A stretch of 64,000 bases of DNA from Phascolarctobacterium sp. (GCA_017623055.1 JAGAPX010000026.1:85529-149528), one strand, 5' to 3'. Shown: positions 42,062-51,741, numbered from the stretch's first letter. Notes: generated from the sequence alone by a model not told the origin. Made by a program: numbers and translations.

Positions 42062-43075
42062 ATGAATAAGGATGTATATATTTTAGGTATTGAAAGCAGC
42101 TGTGATGAAACTGCTGCTGCGGTAGTGAAAAACGGACGTGAGGTTTTGAGTAACATCATCTCCTCCCAAATTGTCATTCACCGCAAATTTGGTGGTGTAG
42201 TGCCGGAGATTGCTTCCCGTAAGCATATTGAAAACATTATGCCCGTAATCGACGAAGCTTTACAGCAGGCAAATGTTAGCCTTGAAGACATTGACGCTGT
42301 GGCAGTAACCTATGGCCCCGGACTTGTAGGTGCCCTTTTGGTAGGTCTTAGCGCGGCGAAGTCCTTGGCTTGGGCTACGGATAAGCCTTTGATTGGTGTA
42401 AACCATCTGGAAGGACATGTCTTTGCTAACTTCTTGACTGACCCGGAACTGGAGCCTCCTTTTATGGCGCTGGTAGTAAGTGGCGGTCACACTGCTTTGC
42501 TTAAAGTTACAGGCTACAATAGCTTTGAAATGCTTGGCCAAACCCGTGACGATGCGGCTGGCGAAGCCTTTGATAAAATCGCCCGCGTGATGGGCTTGCA
42601 GTATCCCGGTGGTCCGGAGATTGAAAAGCTGGCGCTGGGTGGCAATCCGCACGCTATTGAGTTTCCCATTGCAAAATTGGATGCGCCCTACGAATTTAGC
42701 TTTAGCGGTTTGAAATCTGCGGTAATCAACTACCTGCACAACCAAGAGCAGGCTAAGCGCGAGGTAAACCGTGCGGACGTAGCAGCTTCCTTCCAAAATG
42801 CAGTGGTGGACGCGCTGGTACAGAAAGCTATTCGTGCCATGAAGGATACTGGCCTTAAAAAAATTGTGCTTGCCGGCGGTGTGTCCGCCAATAAAACACT
42901 GCAAACAACCTTAGCGCAGGCTATGACTAAGATTGGAGCAGAGCTGGTACATCCGATGCCCATTCTGTGTACTGACAATGCTGTTATGATTGCTTGTCGA
43001 GGCTATTTTATGTATCAGGCTGGCATAGAAAGTCCACTGGATTTGAACGCAGTTCCATCACTTAAACTGGGATAA
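42062..43075 (+). CDS. tsaD: tRNA N6-adenosine threonylcarbamoyltransferase TsaD
   Basis: 337 residues. Metal ligands H..H are in [12 protein letters not shown] (about residues 115), with [11 protein letters not shown] at the start, [21 protein letters not shown] and the C-terminal metal Asp in CTDNAVMIA. This is the catalytic subunit that attaches threonylcarbamoyl to A37. It is the last gene of the tsaE-tsaB-rimI-tsaD run. The following 170 bases hold a cluster of DnaA boxes. Confidence 0.97.
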   Translation: MNKDVYILGIESSCDETAAAVVKNGREVLSNIISSQIVIHRKFGGVVPEIASRKHIENIMPVIDEALQQANVSLEDIDAVAVTYGPGLVGALLVGLSAAKSLAWATDKPLIGVNHLEGHVFANFLTDPELEPPFMALVVSGGHTALLKVTGYNSFEMLGQTRDDAAGEAFDKIARVMGLQYPGGPEIEKLALGGNPHAIEFPIAKLDAPYEFSFSGLKSAVINYLHNQEQAKREVNRADVAASFQNAVVDALVQKAIRAMKDTGLKKIVLAGGVSANKTLQTTLAQAMTKIGAELVHPMPILCTDNAVMIACRGYFMYQAGIESPLDLNAVPSLKLG

Positions 43076-43089
43076 ACACGAGTACATTT

Positions 43090-43183
43090 AGTGCATAACT
43101 CTGTGGATAATGTGGATAAATTAGAAGAAATCACGTAAAATAGCCATAATTCCTGTGTATAACCTTGTGGATAGTGTGGATAA
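43090..43183. promoter_or_regulatory. Cluster of DnaA boxes
   Basis: All read in the same orientation, as TGTGNATAA (complement of TTATNCACA). Perfect copies are at 43102-43110, 43111-43119, 43154-43162 and 43175-43183; single-mismatch copies are at 43090-43098 and 43166-43174. Two pairs are directly adjacent head to tail, with their starts 64 bases apart. No dnaA or dnaN is nearby. A DnaA-titrating or DnaA-controlled site is likely, lying upstream of the ANTAR gene. Confidence 0.75.
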
Positions 43184-43243
43184 ACTAGGGGATTAACCCA
43201 TAAATAGTGGGGAAAAGACAAAAAATTTGACGAGGAGAAAAAC

Positions 43244-44200
43244 ATGTTAACCACTTTGACAGCGGAACAAAAAAATACGTTACAAACTCTGCTGTCAGGG
43301 TTAGAACTGGCGGCGGATATTGCTCACGCCAGAGTAACAATCTACTTGTCAGATAGTGATAAAAAGTTTTTACAGGTCTTGAAGCAGGTGCAACCTTTGA
43401 CCCAACGTGGTAAGGTGCAGCCTGATTTAACAGGTCGCAAGGTACGTGTGGTAGAGGAACCTCTCGTGCAACGCACCTTACAAAACAATATTTCCGTTCG
43501 TGGTATGCGTGAGCTGGAATTAGGCGTGTTCAATAGCTTTTGGGTTTACCCTTTGCGAGACTTGCGTGGCAGATGCTACGGAGCCTTGAGTTTTGAAACA
43601 CTTGACCCCGATGAAGTGCTTATTCGTGAAACGGTGGAGTTACTTTTGAATTTGCCCAAGCCTGTGGAAAAGAATGGTAACTACAAGCGCCTTTCTTCTG
43701 CTGACGGTTTGCTGGTTGTAAATAATGATAAGGTTATCGTAGCTGCCAACAATGAAGCTAAGCACTTGTTTCAAGTTATGGGTGTAAGAGATTTGCTGGG
43801 CAAGCGTACTAACCATTTGGAAATTAACTGGCCCGTAGTGGGAATGGTTATTGACACTGGTACTGCGGAAAGCAGGGAGTTTACTTCTAATGGACTTCTC
43901 CTTGCGGTGCGGGTGCTGCCTGTTGCGCCTAAGACGAAGGGCGGCAGTGCCATTGTTATTCTGCAGGACGTTACGGAGCTGCGTAAAAAGGAAGAAGAGC
44001 TTGAAGCTTTGAACGCAGAGCTGGCAGATTTGAAGGAGAGCCTTGAAACGAGAAAGCTTCTTGACAGGGCGAAGGGCATCTTGATGGCGGCGCACGGTAT
44101 GACGGAGCAGGAAGCTTATCGCAAGCTGCAGCAGTTTAGTATGGCGCATCATATTACGTTGAAAGAGCTTGCTGAAAAAATCATTAAAAGTGCAAAATAG
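43244..44200 (+). CDS. GAF/PAS-type sensor with C-terminal ANTAR RNA-binding domain
   Basis: 318 residues. The first 140 residues look GAF-like (LELAADIAHARVTIYLS..., VYPLRDLRGRCYGALSF). A PAS-like segment from about residue 145 ends in VILQDVTELRKKEEE, then comes a coiled coil, and the ANTAR domain from residue 265 (LDRAKGILMAAHGMTEQEAYRKLQQFSMAHHITLKELAEKII). ANTAR proteins bind tandem RNA hairpins and prevent termination. The signal and the target are unknown. Its promoter region carries the DnaA boxes. groESL follows downstream, separated by a terminator. Confidence 0.85.
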   Translation: MLTTLTAEQKNTLQTLLSGLELAADIAHARVTIYLSDSDKKFLQVLKQVQPLTQRGKVQPDLTGRKVRVVEEPLVQRTLQNNISVRGMRELELGVFNSFWVYPLRDLRGRCYGALSFETLDPDEVLIRETVELLLNLPKPVEKNGNYKRLSSADGLLVVNNDKVIVAANNEAKHLFQVMGVRDLLGKRTNHLEINWPVVGMVIDTGTAESREFTSNGLLLAVRVLPVAPKTKGGSAIVILQDVTELRKKEEELEALNAELADLKESLETRKLLDRAKGILMAAHGMTEQEAYRKLQQFSMAHHITLKELAEKIIKSAK

Positions 44201-44218
44201 AATATGTTAATACAAAAA

Positions 44219-44262
44219 CGTGCTTCGTTAGCAAGAATTTTGCTTAGCGAAGCGCTTTTTTA
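44219..44262 (+). terminator. Terminator after the ANTAR gene
   Basis: An imperfect stem around GCTTCGTTAGCAA/TTGCTTAGCGAAGC (44222-44254) is followed by GCTTTTTTATG. A second copy of TTAGCGAAGC follows at 44264-44273. Confidence 0.75.
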
Positions 44263-44314
44263 TGTTAGCGAAGCATCTTTTTTGAATAAAGTGTAAAAAA
44301 TCTGCGAAAGAGTA

Positions 44315-44342
44315 TTGCTTTTTATTTGGCTTTCAGTATAAT
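44315..44342 (+). promoter_or_regulatory. Predicted promoter of groESL
   Basis: TTGCTT (44315-44320), 16 bases and TATAAT (44337-44342), just upstream of CIRCE. Confidence 0.7.
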
Positions 44343-44354
44343 AATAATTGCAAG

Positions 44355-44381
44355 TTAGCACTCCGCTTGTTAGAGTGCTAA
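44355..44381. promoter_or_regulatory. CIRCE operator (HrcA binding site)
   Basis: TTAGCACTC (44355-44363), 9 bases and GAGTGCTAA (44373-44381): the full consensus. It is right after the -10 box. HrcA repression is therefore expected; hrcA is not in the window. Confidence 0.97.
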
Positions 44382-44437
44382 CGAGACTTAATTGTTAAAA
44401 ATTATATTAATATATTTTACGAAAGGGGTTCTCAAAG

Positions 44438-44725
44438 ATGTTGAAACCGTTGTATGACCACATTGTAGTTGAAGTTGTAACTAAAGAAGAAAAAACTGCT
44501 AGCGGTATTTTCCTGCCGGATACTGCTGCTAAAGAAAAACCGCAAACCGGTAAAGTAATTGCTGTTGGCGCAGGCAAAGTAACCGAAAATGGTACCCGCA
44601 TTGCTCCCGAAGTTAAAGTTGGTGAAGAAGTTGTATTTGCAAAATACAGCGGCACCGAAGTTAAACTGGACGGCAAAGAATATTTGATTCTTTCTGAACG
44701 CGACATTCTCGCAGTAATCGAATAA
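44438..44725 (+). CDS. groES: Co-chaperonin GroES
   Basis: 95 residues, usual length. Clear GroES pattern: [42 protein letters not shown], with the mobile loop (ASGIFLPD), and [34 protein letters not shown]. It caps GroEL. First gene of the CIRCE-controlled groESL operon; groEL follows 30 bases later. The gene has codon use typical of highly expressed genes here, with few rare codons. Confidence 0.98.
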   Translation: MLKPLYDHIVVEVVTKEEKTASGIFLPDTAAKEKPQTGKVIAVGAGKVTENGTRIAPEVKVGEEVVFAKYSGTEVKLDGKEYLILSERDILAVIE

Positions 44726-44743
44726 TAATTAACCTAAAGATAG

Positions 44744-46381
<1,638 letters not shown>

Positions 46382-46403
46382 AAAATCTTAAGGAGGTTTT
46401 CCT

Positions 46404-47333
46404 ATGTCTATCAGAGAAATTAGCTTCGCTTCTGCAAACGGTAGAGATACCATCAAGGCTTGGTCTTACAGCCCTCTTGGTACTCCTAAAGGTATCGTGC
46501 AATTGATTCATGGTTACGGTGAACATTCCCGCAGATACCTGCATATGATTTTGAAATTTATCCAAGTAGGCTACGTTGTGTATGCTGACGACCATCTTGG
46601 TCACGGCAAAACCGGTTATGACGGTGGCACCTTGGGTGACCCCCACTCCGGTGGCTATATGACTTACTTGAAAGATGAAAAACAGCTTCACGATATTGCT
46701 GTCGCAGATTATCCTGAGCTTCCGTACTTCATCTTTGGCCATAGCTGGGGTAGCATGCTGGCTCGTGCTTACGCTGCTCATTACGGCGAAGATATCAAAG
46801 GCTTGATGCTGTGTGGCTTGTGCTCCCAATGGAAAGGCTGCGAAATCGAATATGCAGACCCTGAATTTAATGCTGCTTACGAAGCTGACCCTTATCAACC
46901 GGCAGGCGCTTGGTTCGATAAAGTTTTCCTTGATATGACTGCTCGTGTAGAAAACCCCAATGGTCCTGCAGACTGGATTGCTAACGACCCCAGAATTGTA
47001 ACTGACCACGCTAACGATATGTTCAACACCTTTGACACTACCTTGGAATTGGCTTGGGACTTTGTCCAACTGTACCACTTCATTGAAAGTGATGAATGGG
47101 CTCCCATGGTTCCCTCCAACATTCCTGTGTATCTGATTGCCGGTGATCAAGACCCCTGCGGTAACTACGGTGAAGGCTTGTACCACGTAGCAAACCTCTT
47201 GGCAAATACCGGTAACAAAGTTTCTGTTAAGGCATATTCCGGCTATCGTCATGAAATCCATAACGAACTGGATATTCGCGACGAAGTTGTTGATGGCTTG
47301 ATTAACTTTGTTGAAGGCGTTTTGGCTGAATAA
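46404..47333 (+). CDS. Alpha/beta hydrolase, monoacylglycerol-lipase-like
   Basis: 309 residues, AAGGAGG before the ATG. The catalytic Ser is in FGHSWGSMLARA (about residue 115), the oxyanion region is IHGYGEHSRRY, the acid is probably in AGDQDPCGNYGEG and the His is in YSGYRHEIHNE. The HGxGEHxxRY start is characteristic of the Serine_aminopeptidase_S33/monoacylglycerol lipase group. The substrate is unknown. It follows groEL by about 20 bases and might share its transcript, but it is not a usual partner. A terminator follows. Confidence 0.9.
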   Translation: MSIREISFASANGRDTIKAWSYSPLGTPKGIVQLIHGYGEHSRRYLHMILKFIQVGYVVYADDHLGHGKTGYDGGTLGDPHSGGYMTYLKDEKQLHDIAVADYPELPYFIFGHSWGSMLARAYAAHYGEDIKGLMLCGLCSQWKGCEIEYADPEFNAAYEADPYQPAGAWFDKVFLDMTARVENPNGPADWIANDPRIVTDHANDMFNTFDTTLELAWDFVQLYHFIESDEWAPMVPSNIPVYLIAGDQDPCGNYGEGLYHVANLLANTGNKVSVKAYSGYRHEIHNELDIRDEVVDGLINFVEGVLAE

Positions 47334-47340
47334 AAATTTA

Positions 47341-47371
47341 TCCCCTGTTACGAAAGTAGCAGGGGATTTTT
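47341..47371. terminator. Terminator between the hydrolase and the EamA gene
   Basis: TCCCCTGTTAC/GTAGCAGGGGA (47341-47351, 47356-47366, with G-U pairs), GAAA loop, then TTTTTG. Confidence 0.85.
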
Positions 47372-47377
47372 GCTTTA

Positions 47378-48256
47378 TTATTCGTTTTTTGGTGTGGAGA
47401 AGAAGATTCCTAAGCCAGCAATGATTACGGCGATGCCTACGAATTGTTGCAGGGAAATGCTCTCTCCTAAAATGAAGTAGGCTAAAATGCAGGTGCCAAT
47501 GGGTTCGCCTAAAATGCTCATGGTAACTGCGGTGGCAGATACGTTTTTAAGAAGCAGGTTGAAAACGAATTGACCACCAATGGTGCAGATAAGTGCCAAG
47601 CCTAAGAAGGAGTACCAGCTTTCCGCAGGGTAGGCAGTGAAGGAGTTATCTTTTACAAGAGCGTATGCCGCGAGGAAAACAGAGCTGCTTGTATAGCTAA
47701 GTATGGAGTAGGGAACAACGCCTGTATCCTTACGCAAAATTTGTCCGACAGAAAAGTAAGCAGCGATTACGCCTGCAGATAAAAAGGAGATTAAATCACC
47801 CCAAAGGGCACGTTCATCAATCTGAAAATCTCCCCAGCCAATGATGGCACTGCCGATAATTGCAATGAAGCAGCCAACTATCGCGCGAGTGCGCAGCTTT
47901 TCTTGGAAGAAGCAGTAACCAAGCACCATAGAGAACAGCGGTTGCAAGGAAACGAGCACCGTAGAGCTGGCAACGGAGGTGTAGCTAAGTGATTCAAACC
48001 ACATCACGTAGTGTACTGCAAGGAGCAAACCAGCCAAAATTCCAAGGCGAACTTTCTTCGTTGGCAAGCTGAATAGTTCGCTTCTGCAACTTGTGTTGCC
48101 AAGCGCGAAGGGCAGTATGAGTACCGCAGAAAAGAACAAGCGGTAAAAGGCGGTGATGGCGGAGGGGGCACTTGCAATTTTAACGAAGATTGCCGAAGTG
48201 GAAAGCGCCAGTACGCCTAAGATTAGAGCTATGTGAATACCAATGCCGTAATGCAA
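47378..48256 (-). CDS. EamA-family transporter (DMT superfamily)
   Basis: 292 residues from the TTG at 48256, which has GAGG eight bases upstream; a longer frame from 48499 would run through non-coding DNA. There are ten membrane segments in two EamA repeats: ALSTSAIFVKIASAPSAITAFYRLFFSA in the first, and the second with SPGVIAAYFSVGQILRKDTGVVPYSILSYTSSSVF-like text and LGEPIGTCILAYFILGESISLQQFVGIAVIIAGL. An exporter of metabolites is likely, as for RhaT or YddG relatives; the substrate is unknown. Convergent with the hydrolase gene and divergent from guaA. Confidence 0.88.
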   Translation of the reverse strand: MHYGIGIHIALILGVLALSTSAIFVKIASAPSAITAFYRLFFSAVLILPFALGNTSCRSELFSLPTKKVRLGILAGLLLAVHYVMWFESLSYTSVASSTVLVSLQPLFSMVLGYCFFQEKLRTRAIVGCFIAIIGSAIIGWGDFQIDERALWGDLISFLSAGVIAAYFSVGQILRKDTGVVPYSILSYTSSSVFLAAYALVKDNSFTAYPAESWYSFLGLALICTIGGQFVFNLLLKNVSATAVTMSILGEPIGTCILAYFILGESISLQQFVGIAVIIAGLGIFFSTPKNE

Positions 48257-48490
48257 AATGAGTACCTCGTTTTTGAAATATCTGCTTCCATTATATATGA
48301 AAAGTTTTGCGGTTACCACATCTTCTTGGATATAAAATTTTTTAGAAACAGGAGGATTGTCCGAATAATGCTTGAACGATTTATAATAAAGCGGGAAAAT
48401 TATTCGGAAATTTTTTCTAAAAAAATATACAACGTAGAATGTTTGTGATATAATCAGAAAGTGGTATTTTACTTTATGAGGAGGATAATC

Positions 48491-49798
48491 ATGAAACAAG
48501 ATATGATTGTTATTTTAGACCTTGGTAGCCATGAAAATACTGTTGTTGCAAGAGCTATTCGCGCATTGGGCGTTTATAGCGAAATTTATCCGCACGACAT
48601 TACTGTAGAAGAATTGAAAGCACTGCCCAACGTAAAAGGCATCGTAATCAACGGTGGTCCGAACAATATCGTTGACGGCGTTGCTATTGACGTACTCCCT
48701 GAAATTTATGAAGCTGGTATTCCTGTGATTGCTGCAGGTCACGATAAAGCATTGTGCGAAGTTAAACTTCCTCAATTTGCTAACGATGTAGAAGGCATTA
48801 AAGCTGCTTTGAAAGATTTTGTTTTTGAAACCTGCAAAGCTGAAGCTAACTGGAATATGGCTAACTTCGTTCATGACCAAATCGAATTGGTTAAAAAACA
48901 AGTTGGCGATAAAAAAGTATTGCTTGCTCTCTCCGGTGGCGTAGATAGCTCCGTAGTAGCAGCTCTCCTTTTGAAAGCTATTGGCGACAACCTGATTTGC
49001 GTACACGTAAACCATGGCTTGATGCGCAAAGGCGAATCTGAAAGCGTAGTAGAAGTATTCAAAAACCAATTGAATGCAAACCTCGTTTACATTGATGCAA
49101 CTGAACGCTTCCTCACCAAATTGGAAGGCGTTGCTGACCCCGAACAAAAACGTAAAATCATCGGCGAAGAATTCATCCGCGTATTCGAAGAAGAAGCTCG
49201 CAAAGTTGAAGGCGTTGACTTCCTAGGTCAAGGTACCATTTATCCTGATATCGCAGAAAGCGGTACCAAAACTGCTAAAGTTGTTAAATCTCACCACAAT
49301 GTTGGCGGTCTCCCTGAAGACCTGCAATTTGAACTGGTTGAACCCCTGCGTCAACTGTTCAAAGACGAAGTTCGCGCTTGCGGTGTAGAACTTGGCTTGC
49401 CCGACCATATGGTATATCGTCAACCGTTCCCGGGTCCTGGCCTTGGCGTTCGTTGCCTTGGTGCAATTACCCGCGATCGTTTGGAAGCAGTTCGCGAAGC
49501 TGACGCAATTCTCCGTGAAGAATTTGCTAAAGCTGGCTTGGATAAAAAAGTATGGCAATACTTCACCATCGTGCCTGACTTTAAATCTGTAGGCGTTCGT
49601 GACAACGCTCGTTCCTTCGAATGGCCTGTAATCATCCGCGCCGTAAACACCGTTGACGCAATGACTGCAACCATCGAACAACTTGATTGGCCCATCCTGC
49701 TGAAGATTACTGACCGTATCTTGGCTGAAGTTAAAAACGTTAACCGCGTTTGCTATGATATGAGTCCGAAACCTTCTGCTACCATCGAATGGGAATAA
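48491..49798 (+). CDS. guaA: GMP synthase with degenerate, shortened glutaminase domain
   Basis: 435 residues, about 80 shorter than the usual 510-525. Residues 5-80 still align with the start of the class I glutaminase domain (VILDLGSHENTVVARAIRALGVYSEIYPHD; GIVINGGPNNIVD). The part that should carry the catalytic Cys (GxCxGxQ) reads VIAAGHDKALCEV, and the later His and Glu are gone because about 80 residues are missing. The ATP-pyrophosphatase half is intact: SGGVDSS at 148-154, GTIYPDIAESG, KSHHNVGGLP, PFPGPGLGVR, PSATIEWE at the end. It should still make GMP from XMP, probably with free ammonia or a separate glutaminase. Confidence 0.95.
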   Translation: MKQDMIVILDLGSHENTVVARAIRALGVYSEIYPHDITVEELKALPNVKGIVINGGPNNIVDGVAIDVLPEIYEAGIPVIAAGHDKALCEVKLPQFANDVEGIKAALKDFVFETCKAEANWNMANFVHDQIELVKKQVGDKKVLLALSGGVDSSVVAALLLKAIGDNLICVHVNHGLMRKGESESVVEVFKNQLNANLVYIDATERFLTKLEGVADPEQKRKIIGEEFIRVFEEEARKVEGVDFLGQGTIYPDIAESGTKTAKVVKSHHNVGGLPEDLQFELVEPLRQLFKDEVRACGVELGLPDHMVYRQPFPGPGLGVRCLGAITRDRLEAVREADAILREEFAKAGLDKKVWQYFTIVPDFKSVGVRDNARSFEWPVIIRAVNTVDAMTATIEQLDWPILLKITDRILAEVKNVNRVCYDMSPKPSATIEWE

Positions 49799-49812
49799 AA
49801 TTTTAAAATCTG

Positions 49813-49846
49813 CTCCCTGCTGACTAACGTTGGCAGGGAGTTTTTG
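49813..49846 (+). terminator. Terminator after guaA
   Basis: CTCCCTGC/GCAGGGAG (49813-49820, 49833-49840) followed by TTTTTG. Confidence 0.85.
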
Positions 49847-49924
49847 TTTTACAACGTATAGACTTATTCAAAAATAATATGGTAAAATTATTACGATAAT
49901 ACTATGAAAAACAGGAGGTAGCTT

Positions 49925-51079
49925 ATGTACATCTCTGATTTTGTTAAATATATTGGGGTTGATGACCACAAGGTAGATTTGTTCGAGGGTCAATACGTTG
50001 TTCCCAACGGAATTTCTTATAACTCCTACGCTATTATGGACGAGAAGATTGCCATTATGGATACTGTTGATGCCAACTTCTTAGACGAATGGCTGGCAAA
50101 TATAGAAAAGGCTCTTGACGGCAAAGCTCCCGACTATTTGGTTGTCCTGCACATGGAACCTGACCATTCTGCTAACATCTTTAATTTTGCCAAGGCGTAC
50201 CCCAATGCGAAGATAGTTTCTTCTGCTTTGGCGTTTGAGATGATGAAAAACTTCTTTGGTACTGATTTTGCAGATAACCGCATCGTCGTTGATGAAGGCT
50301 CCACCTTAAACTTGGGTGAGCACACCCTTGCTTTCGTGAAGGCTCCCATGGTGCACTGGCCTGAAGTAATTATGGCTTACGAGGTTAAGGAAAAGATTTT
50401 GTTCCCGGCAGATGGCTTCGGAAAATTTGGTGCTCTTGATGTGGAAGAAGATTGGGCGGATGAAGCAAGACGTTACTTCATCGGTATTGTTGGCAAGTAC
50501 GGTATGCCTGTGCAGGCAGTGCTTAAGAAGGCGGCAACTTTAGACATTCAAACCATTTGCCCCTTGCATGGACCTGTGCTGAAAGAAAACCTTGGCTACT
50601 ACCTGAATCTTTACAACACCTGGTCAAGCTATGCTGTTGAAGAAGAAGGAATCGTTATTGCATACACATCCATCTATGGTAATACCAAGAAGGCAGTGGA
50701 GCTTTTGGCAGAAAAATTGCAGGCTAAGGGTGCTGTGGTAAAAGTTTACGATTTGGCGCGAGATGATATGCACGCAGCCGTTGCGGATGCCTTTAAATAT
50801 TCTAAGCTTGTTTTGGCTACCACTACCTACAACGCCAGCATCTTTCCCTATATGCGCACCTATATCTGTCATTTGACAGAGCGTTGCTACCAAAACAGAA
50901 AGGTTGCGTTTATCGAAAACGGTAGCTGGGCGCCCATGGCGAACAAGATTATGAAAGGCTTGCTTGAAAAATGTAAGTGCGTTACCTTTGCGGAAAACAA
51001 TGTAACGATTATGTCTGCTCTTAATGACGAAAGCACAGCTCAGATTGAAGCTTTGGCTGATGAGTTGGCAGGTAAATAA
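49925..51079 (+). CDS. A-type flavoprotein (FprA family; flavo-diiron protein)
   Basis: 384 residues. The N-terminal 250 residues form a metallo-beta-lactamase-like diiron domain with HMEPDHSAN (H-x-E-x-D-H), a later His in VHWPE and Asp in FPADGFG, then His in CPLHGPVL. The C-terminal part is a flavodoxin domain from IVIAYTSIYGNTKKAVELL. FprA proteins reduce O2 or NO to protect anaerobes. There is no rubredoxin domain attached. ATG at 49925 with AGGAGGT upstream. A terminator follows. Confidence 0.95.
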   Translation: MYISDFVKYIGVDDHKVDLFEGQYVVPNGISYNSYAIMDEKIAIMDTVDANFLDEWLANIEKALDGKAPDYLVVLHMEPDHSANIFNFAKAYPNAKIVSSALAFEMMKNFFGTDFADNRIVVDEGSTLNLGEHTLAFVKAPMVHWPEVIMAYEVKEKILFPADGFGKFGALDVEEDWADEARRYFIGIVGKYGMPVQAVLKKAATLDIQTICPLHGPVLKENLGYYLNLYNTWSSYAVEEEGIVIAYTSIYGNTKKAVELLAEKLQAKGAVVKVYDLARDDMHAAVADAFKYSKLVLATTTYNASIFPYMRTYICHLTERCYQNRKVAFIENGSWAPMANKIMKGLLEKCKCVTFAENNVTIMSALNDESTAQIEALADELAGK

Positions 51080-51093
51080 ATATAGATTTTTGG

Positions 51094-51124
51094 AATCCCC
51101 GTTCGTTGCGAGCGGGGATTTTTA
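51094..51124 (+). terminator. Terminator after the flavoprotein gene
   Basis: AATCCCCGTTCG/CGAGCGGGGATT (51094-51105, 51109-51120, one G-U), TTG loop, T-run. Confidence 0.88.
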
Positions 51125-51188
51125 ATTTTGGCGTTGCTGTCCGTAAAAAAGTCCCCTTATCTTTATAATGGGGTCAGAAATTACAAAA

Positions 51189-51264
51189 CCGGACATTTTT
51201 CCAAAAATTTTTCTGAGAGCTGATAGAAGCACTTTTTGAAAAATATTTTGCTAAAAATGTCCGG
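51189..51264. repeat. 76-bp palindromic element, MITE-like
   Basis: Ends CCGGACATTTTT and AAAAATGTCCGG are perfect 12-bp inverted repeats (51189-51200 and 51253-51264). Further inside, CAAAAATTTTTC and GAAAAATATTTTG extend the pairing almost without break, leaving a loop of about 20 bases. No coding frame, and no clear target duplication at the ends. It could be a miniature mobile element or an RNA structure. Confidence 0.45.
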
Positions 51265-51295
51265 ATTGGAGTTGAAAATGCCCGTTTATAGTATC

Positions 51296-51318
51296 AATGT
51301 CATTAACTTAATGACATT
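51296..51318. promoter_or_regulatory. 23-bp perfect palindrome
   Basis: AATGTCATTAA (51296-51306), one base (C), TTAATGACATT (51308-51318). The arms match at every position. The shape is that of a dimeric regulator's operator. It lies about 150 bases upstream of the holin-like toxin. No regulator gene is next to it. Confidence 0.45.
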
Positions 51319-51357
51319 GCGCATTGCGGAGTCGTTTTTTGTGGTGTTACTTTTTAA

Positions 51358-51407
51358 AATTCACCTTGATTTCACAAAATAGCAAAATAAATATAGGTAA
51401 ATAAAAA
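51358..51407 (+). repeat. 50-bp dispersed repeat, copy 2 (copy 1 at 7811-7860)
   Basis: See copy 1. This copy stands about 65 bases upstream of the holin-like toxin and may include its promoter, though I cannot fix the -35 and -10 boxes with confidence. Confidence 0.5.
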
Positions 51408-51472
51408 TTTATGTAGAATGTTAGGGTAGAGATTCCTGATGGTCGGTTCTTCCTTTTGAGGAGGTGATAGCA

Positions 51473-51550
51473 ATGACTACTTACGAAGCGCTGTCTTTGA
51501 TGATTGGCTTTGGACTTCTCGTTGCTACCATTGTTCTTGGATGTAAGTAA
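51473..51550 (+). CDS. Small holin-like toxin (type I toxin-antitoxin candidate)
   Basis: 25 residues: MTTYEALSLMIGFGLLVATIV and then LGCK. AGGAGGTGA lies six bases before the ATG, a very strong ribosome site. The start TTYEALSLMI with one membrane span is the pattern of the putative holin-like toxin family (Hol_Tox), found in many Firmicutes next to antisense RNAs. Such peptides harm the membrane when the antisense RNA is lost. A minus-strand promoter and terminator downstream fit that layout. Too short for standard gene calls. Confidence 0.72.
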   Translation: MTTYEALSLMIGFGLLVATIVLGCK

Positions 51551-51558
51551 CTAACTTA

Positions 51559-51653
51559 TAAAAAAGAAAAAGACCGCTATGGTTAGCAGCCTCTTCTTCG
51601 ACTCAAAATCAGAAACGGAGAGAGCTGACGACCCAAACGTCAGGAATCTCTCT
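51559..51653 (-). ncRNA. Predicted antisense RNA of the holin-like toxin
   Basis: A promoter on the minus strand (TATAAT at 51665-51660) would start RNA near 51653. It would run through the hairpin arms 51618-51623/51647-51652 and 51625-51630/51638-51643. It would end at a hairpin GGCTGCT/AGCGGTC (51591-51571) followed by TTTTTCTTTTTT (51570-51559). About 95 bases, complementary to the 3' part of the toxin mRNA. Predicted only from signals. Confidence 0.55.
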
Positions 51654-51658
51654 TGCTA
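51618..51658 (+). terminator. Toxin mRNA hairpin, likely terminator
   Basis: GAGAGA/TCTCTC (51618-51623, 51647-51652) and CTGACG/CGTCAG (51625-51630, 51638-51643) with loop ACCCAAA. The tail TTGCTACATT has few T, so termination is not certain. The same bases fold in the antisense RNA. Confidence 0.55.
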
Positions 51659-51659
51659 C

Positions 51660-51687
51660 ATTATAACACATAAGCAGATTTTTACAA
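51660..51687 (-). promoter_or_regulatory. Predicted promoter of the antisense RNA
   Basis: On the minus strand TTGTAA (51687-51682), 16 bases and TATAAT (51665-51660). Confidence 0.6.
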
Positions 51688-51741
51688 GCACTACCCCAAA
51701 TTTGCACTAAGAGTACCTGCACAAATTAGTTGCAACTTATA

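Noticed and set aside
43076..43243. Reading the DnaA-box cluster as the chromosome origin
   Set aside because: No dnaA, dnaN, recF, gyrB or rpmH is near and there is no clear AT-rich unwinding stretch; a titration or control site fits better.
48257..48499. 80-residue N-terminal extension of the EamA transporter
   Set aside because: The extension runs through AT-rich DNA upstream of a good ribosome site and TTG start; it would also overlap the guaA promoter.
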